Origin: CAZISM01 sp964541895
Lineage (GTDB): Bacteria; Zhuqueibacterota; Zhuqueibacteria; Residuimicrobiales; Residuimicrobiaceae
Length of the DNA stretch: 31,528 bases
Reading direction: 5' to 3'
Assembly (NCBI GenBank): GCA_964541895.1
Contig: CAZISM010000059.1
Coordinates: forward strand, 1 to 31,528
Below are positions 26,146-31,528 of this stretch, one piece after another. The notes below the pieces were generated by a model that did not search any database, had not been told where the DNA came from, and worked only from the letters and a program-made list of their open reading frames with translations. How positions within the stretch are numbered: the stretch's first letter is position 1; each line of letters starts with the position of its first letter. The position numbers and the translations under genes are program-made.

Positions 26146-27147
26146 CTACTGCTTGACGGTTTTCTGCAAACTTTTTACGCTCAACCCCTCTTTGGAAAGG
26201 ATGATAAAGCCGACGATGAGGATGGGCAGGAAATTGAGACCGTGCATGACAAAGGCAAAGGTCAGCGCCGGACTCGTGGGCACCTGGAACAGGCCCAGGG
26301 AGAGCTGGCACAGATAATGATAGGTGCCGACGTACCCGGGTGACGACGGCACCAGGATGCTGATGGTGGTGATCACCAGCAACACCAGCGACGCGGTCCA
26401 GGGCAGCTGATAGGTGGCGACAAAGTTGAAGGAATGCAGGACGAGCTGAAAGGTGACGCCGTAGCAGAGCCAGATCACGACCGACAGAGCGGTCACGATG
26501 ACGTAATGCAGCGGCCGCTGCAGCGCCACGATGCCCTGTAAAAACGAATCCACCTGGTGATGGATCTGGCCCGACCAGCCCGATGATAAGGGTCTGGCCA
26601 AACGATCGATGATCGCCAGGGTCTGTGCAGCATATCGTTTCATGACGATCAGCATCACAAACAGGACCACAATGAACAGGAGGGTCAGATATCCGCTCTT
26701 TTTGACCCACTCTGGAAACGGATAGACGATCATGGTTAACGCCATTAACAGCAAAAGAGCGAGGACGTCGATCAATCGTTCGATCACGATGGTGCCAAAA
26801 ACGGCGCTGGCCGGCAGCTCTTCCTTGCGCGCCAGCACATAGGCACGAACAAATTCGCCGAGGTGGGCGGGCAGGAACGTGTTGAACAAATAGCCGATCA
26901 TGAGCGAATTGAACAGCGGCGCTACCCGTACGGTTTGCACCGGCGCCAAGAGATAACGCCAGCGCACGGAACGCAACCAGTGGCTGAAAAAAATCAGGAT
27001 CACAACCGGCAGAATATACCAGTAATTGGCCGCAGCAAACGCGTCAGCCATTTGCGCCACGTCCACTTTGCGAAAAGCCAGATACATGAACAGCAGGCTG
27101 AGGCCGATGCCGAGATAGAGTTTCCAATTGATGGAAGGTTTAGCCAT
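26146..27147 (-). CDS. Flippase-like (LPG synthase transmembrane domain/UPF0104) protein
   Basis: A 333-residue integral membrane protein with about eight hydrophobic helices. It starts MAKPSINWKLYLGIGLSLLFMYLAFRKVD. The block LFNSLMIGYLFNTFLPAHLGEFVRAYVLARKEELPASAVFGTIVIERLIDVLALL is the hallmark of the UPF0104/AglD-like family, related to the lipid-flipping domain of MprF. PSSPGYVGTYHYLCQLSLGLF near the end is the second conserved block. There is no catalytic lysyl-transfer domain. Members are thought to move or bind lipid-linked glycans or phospholipids, but specific functions are mostly unproven. GAGGA lies upstream of the ATG. It is convergent with sbcC and divergent from the sugar isomerase gene; no glycan operon surrounds it. 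Confidence 0.88.
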   Translation of the reverse strand: MAKPSINWKLYLGIGLSLLFMYLAFRKVDVAQMADAFAAANYWYILPVVILIFFSHWLRSVRWRYLLAPVQTVRVAPLFNSLMIGYLFNTFLPAHLGEFVRAYVLARKEELPASAVFGTIVIERLIDVLALLLLMALTMIVYPFPEWVKKSGYLTLLFIVVLFVMLIVMKRYAAQTLAIIDRLARPLSSGWSGQIHHQVDSFLQGIVALQRPLHYVIVTALSVVIWLCYGVTFQLVLHSFNFVATYQLPWTASLVLLVITTISILVPSSPGYVGTYHYLCQLSLGLFQVPTSPALTFAFVMHGLNFLPILIVGFIILSKEGLSVKSLQKTVKQ

Positions 27148-27243
27148 GGGCGATAATCCTCAAGTTGTGATAAAACGCAAGATGACAAGTTAGTTAATTT
27201 TGTAGATTGGCTCAAGTTATTTCTCAATTCGGGAGGTATGGTT

Positions 27244-28086
27244 ATGCAAAGCAAACATCCATTAGGCATATTCATCGTCTGCGATGCCGAACTGCAGGCG
27301 CGATTGCAGGCGGCGAAACAACTGGGCATCCCCACGGCTCAGATCCTGGCGCCCCCGGCCGCACAGCGCGATCACCGCAGCGTTGAAACCCTGCAGCGCC
27401 AATTCAGGGAAGCCGGCCTCACCATAACAGTGGTCTTTTGCGGTTTTGCGGGCGAAAGCTATGCCGATATCCCTACGGTCCAGGCCACCGTCGGACTGGT
27501 CCCTCCTGCCACGCGTGCCGCTCGCTTGCAGGAAGCCAAACAGATCTCTGATTTTGCCGCGCATTTGGGCGTTGGCGTGACCGCTCTTCATATAGGATTT
27601 GTACCGCACGATGCCGCAACTGCGGACTATAAAGCCATGGTCGGCGTGGCGCAAGAGTTGTGCGATCATTGCGCCGGCAACGGGCAACGGCTTCATCTGG
27701 AAACCGGTCAGGAATCAGCCGCCGCGCTGCGGCAGTTTATCCAGGATGTGAACCGCGACAACCTGGCGGTGAACTTTGATCCTGCCAACATGATCCTGTA
27801 TGGTTGCGGTGAACCGCTGCCGGCGCTTACACTGTTAGGACCTTTGGTGAAAAGTGTGCACTGCAAAGACGCCAGGTGGGCGGCCCGTCCGGGGCAGGAA
27901 TGGGGGCAGGAGATGCCGCTGGGTCAGGGCGATGTCGATATGGCTATGTTTTTGCAGACGTTAAAAGAAATCGGTTACGAAGGACCGTTGACGATAGAGC
28001 GGGAAATCGCCGGCGAACAGCAGCTGCAGGATATTCAAAAGGCGGTTGAACTGCTGCACTCGCTTGTTCGCACCGTCTGGTCTTGA
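27244..28086 (+). CDS. Sugar phosphate isomerase/epimerase (xylose isomerase-like TIM barrel)
   Basis: A 280-residue TIM-barrel protein of the AP-endonuclease-2/xylose-isomerase-like family. The expected metal ligands are visible in order: Glu in LHLETGQES, Asp in VNFDPANMILYG, His in VKSVHCKDARW and Glu in LTIEREIAG. GQGDVDMAMFLQTLKEIGYEGP is the usual C-terminal block. It probably interconverts ketose and aldose sugars or epimerises a keto-sugar in the cytoplasm; the substrate is not predictable. GGGAGG (27231-27236) is spaced 7 bases from ATG 27244, which I prefer over ATG 27238. It is 78 bases upstream of the first Tmk-like gene and may or may not share its transcript. Confidence 0.9.
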   Translation: MQSKHPLGIFIVCDAELQARLQAAKQLGIPTAQILAPPAAQRDHRSVETLQRQFREAGLTITVVFCGFAGESYADIPTVQATVGLVPPATRAARLQEAKQISDFAAHLGVGVTALHIGFVPHDAATADYKAMVGVAQELCDHCAGNGQRLHLETGQESAAALRQFIQDVNRDNLAVNFDPANMILYGCGEPLPALTLLGPLVKSVHCKDARWAARPGQEWGQEMPLGQGDVDMAMFLQTLKEIGYEGPLTIEREIAGEQQLQDIQKAVELLHSLVRTVWS

Positions 28087-28164
28087 GCCAGTCCGAAAAT
28101 ACTTGCTTTGTAGTCGCGAATGTAATATCTTGTAACATCGGGAACGAACAGCAAAGGGGCATTC

Positions 28165-28857
28165 ATGATCCCAATCAGCAAACATAAACAAAAGGGCCGC
28201 TTGATCGCCGTCGAAGGGCTGGACGGGTCGGGCAAGTCGACTCAAGTCTATCTGCTCAAGCGCTGGCTGGAGCTGGAAGGATACAAAGTCTTTTTCACCG
28301 AATGGAATTCTTCCCTGCTGGTCAAGAGCGCCACCAAAAAAGGCAAAAAGCTCAACCTGCTGACGCCGACGACGTTTTCCCTGATCCACTGCACCGATTT
28401 TGCCGACCGCTACGAGCGGCAGATCTGGCCGTTGCTGTGCGCCGGCTATATTGTTTTGGCCGACCGCTACATGTTCACGGCCTTTGCCCGCGATGCGGTG
28501 CGCGGCTGCGATCCGGAATGGGTGCGCAACAATTACAGCTTTGCCACCATCCCGGATATCACCTTTTATTTTCAGGTGCCGCCGGAAACGGCCATCAATC
28601 GGATTTTAGAAGGTCGACCCTCGCTGAAATATCATGAAGCCGGCATGGACCTGGGCTTGTCGCCGGATCCGTACGAAAGTTTCAGAATGTTTCAGGGCAT
28701 GATCCACGAAAAATACAGTCAGATGATCGACGAGTTTCAGTTTACCGTCGTCGACGCCGGCCAGCCGGCCGATGTGCAGCAGCAACTGGTACGACAGATC
28801 GTCAGGGATAGATTTGATTTGCCGGTGTACAAGCGGCGGATAAGGAGCGGTGCATGA
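28165..28857 (+). CDS. Thymidylate kinase-like P-loop kinase, copy 1
   Basis: A 230-residue P-loop kinase. Walker A is GLDGSGKST (residues 18-26), and the DR-Y phosphoryl-acceptor motif appears as VLADRYMFTAFARDAVRG. The fold is that of thymidylate kinase. The dTMP-binding EPGGT block after the second strand is replaced by FFTEWNSSLLV, and the FAADRAQH block by HCTDFADRYE, so dTMP may not be the substrate. The C-terminus (PYESFRMFQGMIHEKYSQM) keeps the usual helix. AAGGGG precedes the ATG. The gene overlaps copy 2 by four bases. A canonical tmk would be expected elsewhere in the genome. Kinase fold certain, substrate unknown. Confidence 0.85.
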   Translation: MIPISKHKQKGRLIAVEGLDGSGKSTQVYLLKRWLELEGYKVFFTEWNSSLLVKSATKKGKKLNLLTPTTFSLIHCTDFADRYERQIWPLLCAGYIVLADRYMFTAFARDAVRGCDPEWVRNNYSFATIPDITFYFQVPPETAINRILEGRPSLKYHEAGMDLGLSPDPYESFRMFQGMIHEKYSQMIDEFQFTVVDAGQPADVQQQLVRQIVRDRFDLPVYKRRIRSGA

Positions 28858-29534
28858 AATTTTACGGCAAAGGTCTCCCCAACGTCAACGTCGACGAACT
28901 GACCGGCAAGCTGATCGCCATTGAAGGCGCCGACGGCAGCGGCCGTTCCACCCAGATCCGGTTGTTGACCGATTTCCTTGAAGGCCGCGGCTATGCCACC
29001 ATCAATGTGGGCCTGAAGCGCTCCAATCTGGTCAGCGCCGAACTGGACCAGGCCATGCAGGGCAATGTGCTCAGCCCGGTGACGCTGTCGCTGTTTTACG
29101 CCACCGATTTTGCCGATCAGCTGGAGAACAACATCATCCCGGCGCTCAAAGCCGGCTTTATCGTTCTCGCCGACCGCTATATTTATACGCTGATGGCCCG
29201 TGATATACTGCGCGGTGGCAATTCGGAATGGTTGAAAACGCTGTACTCCATCGCCATCGTTCCGGACGGTGTCTTCTATCTGGATGTGTCAGCGGCGTTT
29301 CTGATCGAACGAACCTTGCAGAAAAAAAACTCGCTCGATTACTGGGAATCGGGTATGGATATCCGCCTGTCACGTGATATTTTTGACAGCTTTATAAAAT
29401 ATCAGCGCAAGCTCAAAGCTGAATTCCAGCGTATGAAGGAAATCTATCATTTTGAAGTGATCAACGGCAATCGTTCGCCGAAAGCAATCCATGCCGATCT
29501 GCAAAAACGGGTAGAGCTCCTCCTTAACGCCTAG
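28854..29534 (+). CDS. Thymidylate kinase-like P-loop protein, copy 2 (Walker A Arg)
   Basis: A 226-residue paralogue of the preceding protein; the two align along most of their length (CTDFADRYE with ATDFADQLE, VLADRYMFT with VLADRYIYT, EAGMDL with ESGMDI). Walker A reads GADGSGRST (25-33), with Arg31 where the phosphate-binding Lys is expected. The canonical EPGGT dTMP motif is again absent (INVGLKRSN). Compared with copy 1 it has an extra N-terminal segment MKFYGKGLPNVNVDELTG. It could be a regulatory or weakly active partner, perhaps forming a heterodimer, since thymidylate kinases are dimeric. The start overlaps the stop of copy 1 (ATGA), and GGAGCG precedes it. The gap to the next gene is 11 bases, indicating one operon. 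Confidence 0.83.
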   Translation: MKFYGKGLPNVNVDELTGKLIAIEGADGSGRSTQIRLLTDFLEGRGYATINVGLKRSNLVSAELDQAMQGNVLSPVTLSLFYATDFADQLENNIIPALKAGFIVLADRYIYTLMARDILRGGNSEWLKTLYSIAIVPDGVFYLDVSAAFLIERTLQKKNSLDYWESGMDIRLSRDIFDSFIKYQRKLKAEFQRMKEIYHFEVINGNRSPKAIHADLQKRVELLLNA

Positions 29535-29545
29535 AAAGGGGTGTT

Positions 29546-29899
29546 ATGGCTACTGCAAAAAAAGCAAAGGTTAAAAAAGAGCCGGGTCGAAAAAAGAAGA
29601 ATCTGGATCACCCGGCGCAGCTGCGCCAGGAGGTCGTCAACGAACTCGGCGCCCTGCGCAGTCTGTTTCACGACATCAGCGCCCGCCATCAGGCCAATGT
29701 GGAAGCGTTCATGGTCGCCTGCATCAATCAACTCTCCGGCGAAGACCTGCCGGAAACGGCGCAGGATATAACCGAATTGAAAGGCATGCTGGAAGAGATC
29801 AAAGGGCTGAAATTGAAGCCTCAAAAAGGCCGACTCAAGGATTTAAAACGGGTGGAAGCGGCGGTAGATAAGGTCAGCACCATTCTCGGGCAACGCTGA
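29546..29899 (+). CDS. Small basic helical protein, unknown function
   Basis: A 117-residue protein starting at ATG 29546 after AAAGGGG. Residues 1-25 are a Lys/Arg/Ala-rich tail (KKAKVKKEPGRKKK), as in many histone-like or nucleic-acid/polyanion-binding tails. Residues 27-117 are predicted all-helical with heptad-like spacing (LRQEVVNELGALRSLFHDIS, ELKGMLEEIKGLKLK, LKRVEAAVDKVSTIL), so a coiled coil or helical bundle is likely. I do not recognise a family. It sits 11 bases after the second Tmk-like gene and before the Ppx/GppA gene on the same strand, so it may be part of the same functional unit. A polyphosphate- or nucleic-acid-binding role is only a guess. Confidence 0.75.
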   Translation: MATAKKAKVKKEPGRKKKNLDHPAQLRQEVVNELGALRSLFHDISARHQANVEAFMVACINQLSGEDLPETAQDITELKGMLEEIKGLKLKPQKGRLKDLKRVEAAVDKVSTILGQR

Positions 29900-29906
29900 T
29901 CCGCAA

Positions 29907-29952
29907 CCGGATGTGAACCGAACAGGCTGAGGCCGGTTCGGCTCACATCCGG
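29907..29952. other. Long imperfect hairpin before the Ppx/GppA gene
   Basis: Two 17-base arms (29907-29923 and 29936-29952) pair at 16 of 17 positions around a 12-base loop. No T-run follows, so it is not a classical terminator. Its place in the 164-base gap suggests an attenuator, RNA-processing site or dispersed palindrome. The remainder of the gap holds only the Shine-Dalgarno AGGAGG at 30055-30060. Confidence 0.55.
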
Positions 29953-30063
29953 CGCAATCAAGATGAGCGAACGCACCCCGGTTTCGACGCTTGCCGGCAA
30001 GAAATCCCGCAAACCCGCACTCAACTCATTCCAGGAAAAATCAACTTTCCGCGCAGGAGGAAA

Positions 30064-30978
30064 ATGGTTCGCAAGGCTTCAATAGATATCGGCACCAATT
30101 CGACGCGTCTGCTGGTGGCCGAGCTGACCACGCCACGTTCCATCCTGCCATTACATATGGAAGAGCGGATCACCCGCCTTGGCGAGGGCCTGGGCGAAAC
30201 CGGCCTGCTTTCTGCGGCGGCCAGGGAGCGCGTGGTATCCGCTGTGACGGCGTATCAGGAGACGGCCGTAACGTATGGCGCGGAAGAGATCGTCGTTTTC
30301 GCCACCAGCGCAGTTCGTGATGCCGGCAATCGGTCGACGTTCCTGCAGCAGATACGGGAGGTCACCTCTCTGCCGGTGCGGGTGTTGAGCGGCGAAAAGG
30401 AGGCCGAGCTTTCATTTCTTGGCGCCATATCTGATCTGGAAGCAGAAACACCGCTGTTGATCAGTGACATCGGCGGCGGCAGCACCGAGCTGATCGCAGG
30501 GGATAAAAACGGTCTGCGTTATGCGGTGAGTGTGGATGTGGGCAGTCGCAGGTTATACGAGCGCCATTTTAAAGACAGCCGTTCGGTTTCGCCGGCCATT
30601 GAAGCGGCGCGCAAGGATGTGATGGCGGCGCTGCAGGAGTCGGTACAGCTGCCGGAATTTCCACCGCAGAGTCTGAGCGTCGGCGGCACGGCCACCACGC
30701 TGGCGATGATCCTGGATCACTGCCCCATCGACCAGGTCCAACGCATTCATCATTACGTTATCTCTCTGGAATCGTTACGAACGCTGATTCAGCGCCTGGC
30801 CGGGATGAGCGTGGCAGACCGAAAAACGCTGATCGGTTTGCACCCGGATCGGGCTGATGTCATTTTAACCGGCGCTGTGGTCCTGGAGGCGGTGTTGAGC
30901 TTTTTTCGGCAGCCAGGCACCACCGTCAGCCTGCGCGACCTGTTATTTGGCGTGTTTCTGGAAGAAAGGGCACGATGA
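30064..30978 (+). CDS. Ppx/GppA family phosphatase, catalytic domains only
   Basis: A 304-residue ASKHA-fold phosphatase that hydrolyses inorganic polyphosphate or pppGpp. Conserved blocks: SIDIGTNSTRLLVAEL (phosphate-1 loop), VVFATSAVRDAGN, VRVLSGEKEAELSFLGA (catalytic Glu region), LISDIGGGSTELI (phosphate-2 loop) and SVGGTATTLAMIL (adenosine-like loop). The protein ends at about 304 residues, as in short two-domain Ppx enzymes. It lacks the C-terminal HD domain, which is encoded by the next gene. AGGAGG is 3 bases before ATG 30064. The stop overlaps the HD gene start (ATGA). Whether polyphosphate or pppGpp is preferred cannot be told from sequence. Confidence 0.93.
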   Translation: MVRKASIDIGTNSTRLLVAELTTPRSILPLHMEERITRLGEGLGETGLLSAAARERVVSAVTAYQETAVTYGAEEIVVFATSAVRDAGNRSTFLQQIREVTSLPVRVLSGEKEAELSFLGAISDLEAETPLLISDIGGGSTELIAGDKNGLRYAVSVDVGSRRLYERHFKDSRSVSPAIEAARKDVMAALQESVQLPEFPPQSLSVGGTATTLAMILDHCPIDQVQRIHHYVISLESLRTLIQRLAGMSVADRKTLIGLHPDRADVILTGAVVLEAVLSFFRQPGTTVSLRDLLFGVFLEERAR

Positions 30979-31528
30979 CGACGCAGCGTATGCAACCGGT
31001 GCAGAATCTGCTGGCCGGTTATGAAAGCGATGAAACCCACGTCCGCCAGGTGTGCCGGCTGGCGCTGTTGCTGTTCGACCAGCTGCAATCGTTGCACGGG
31101 GCGACAGGCCGGGAGCGTGACTGGCTGGAGGCCGGCGCGCTGCTGCACGACATCGGCTGGTCGCAGGCTGGTCAGGCCCATCACAAGGCCTCGATGCAGC
31201 TGATCCTGGATGAGAACATGGCCGGCTGGAGCGACGAAGAGCAGCTGGCGGTGGCCAACATCGCCCGCTATCATCGAAAATCCCCGCCCAGGCCCAGGCA
31301 CCGCCATTTCGCGCGGTTGTCTCCTCCGCTTCAAGAAACGGTTAAGCGATTGGCTGCTTTATTGCGACTGGCCGACGGTCTGGATTGCGGCCATGACTCT
31401 TGCGTCACCTCCCTCGCCAGCGAAATCGGCGACCGTGAGGTGACGCTGTACCTGATCCTGAACCGCGATCACACCCTCGTGCATGCCGGCATTGACCGGA
31501 AAAAAGATCTGTTTGAAGAGTTGTTTGG
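30975..31528 (+). CDS. HD-domain protein equivalent to the Ppx/GppA C-terminal domain (partial)
   Basis: The frame opens at ATG 30975, overlapping the phosphatase stop by four bases, and stays open to the window end (about 184 residues; 3' end missing). It has HD-superfamily features: THVRQVCRLALLLFDQL, LEAGALLHDIGW with His58-Asp59, AHHKAS with His69-His70, VANIARYHRKSPP and LAALLRLADGLDCGHDS. These blocks in this order are those of the C-terminal half of long Ppx/GppA proteins, including the ARYHRK and RLADGLD signatures. It is therefore a split-off domain, probably acting together with the preceding protein. Metal binding looks intact, so it could also hydrolyse a phosphoester. No frameshift or missing base is evident at the junction. 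Confidence 0.88.
   Translation, partial: MTTQRMQPVQNLLAGYESDETHVRQVCRLALLLFDQLQSLHGATGRERDWLEAGALLHDIGWSQAGQAHHKASMQLILDENMAGWSDEEQLAVANIARYHRKSPPRPRHRHFARLSPPLQETVKRLAALLRLADGLDCGHDSCVTSLASEIGDREVTLYLILNRDHTLVHAGIDRKKDLFEELF

Noticed and set aside
28103..28131. TTGCTT-N17-TATCTT as a promoter of the Tmk-like operon
   Set aside because: Spacing is right but only three and four of six consensus bases match, too weak to list as a feature.
29963..30085. Small 40-codon frame starting MSERTPVSTLAGKK before the phosphatase gene
   Set aside because: It overlaps the start of the phosphatase and has no convincing ribosome binding site or recognisable features.

Overview
This is a moderately GC-rich bacterial window, probably a piece of a metagenome-assembled genome: a run of exactly 100 N (14844-14943) marks a scaffold gap. 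No rRNA, tRNA, CRISPR array, prophage or insertion sequence was seen. Several traits fit a bacterium of the FCB group, such as a KSB1, Calditrichota or related candidate lineage. These are a secreted hydrolase ending in a FNPFN-type sorting/FlgD-like domain, an S46 dipeptidyl-peptidase, an OPT-family transporter, an NtrC-type regulator and two homologues of plant sugar-salvage proteins. The lineage call is inference from gene content only.

Layout. 1-7418 (+): the 3' end of sfsA, a NodU/TobZ-type carbamoyltransferase, a glucuronokinase-like GHMP kinase, mutY, an S46 peptidase with a clear terminator, and a SAM methyltransferase. 7569-9702 (-): a Tat-exported fucose-isomerase-like protein and a small helix-hairpin-helix DUF4332 protein. 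9852-14780 (+): arfB, a CocE-type hydrolase overlapping an ABC-F ATPase by one base, and a YhcH/TabA-family lipoprotein with a second internal start. 14844-14943 is the gap, bracketed by two identical 20-base hairpin repeats. 14988-19898 (-): a secreted beta-propeller protein resembling glycosidases, a glycosyltransferase resembling the N-terminal half of plant arabinokinase, and an OPT transporter. 20061-20762 (+): an alpha/beta-hydrolase-like lipoprotein. 20922-22346 (-): a sigma-54 activator with an atypical receiver. 22625-26130 (+): sbcDC. 26146-27147 (-): a flippase-like membrane protein. 27244-31528 (+): a sugar isomerase/epimerase, two tandem thymidylate-kinase-like proteins, a small basic helical protein, and a Ppx/GppA phosphatase whose HD domain is a separate overlapping gene cut by the window end.

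How the genes work together. Much of the window concerns sugars (sugar-1-kinase, carbamoyl transfer, isomerases, propeller glycosidase-like protein, YhcH-like protein) and extracellular peptides or esters (S46 peptidase, CocE hydrolase, OPT transporter). Housekeeping repair and translation genes (mutY, sbcDC, arfB, ABC-F) are interspersed. Most units are short operons of one to three genes separated by strand switches, often with hairpins in convergent gaps. The least conventional part is the 28165-31528 cassette: two kinases lacking the usual dTMP-kinase motifs, the second with Arg for the P-loop Lys, next to a split exopolyphosphatase/pppGpp-phosphatase. I infer a possible polyphosphate or nucleotide-signalling role but cannot prove it from sequence.
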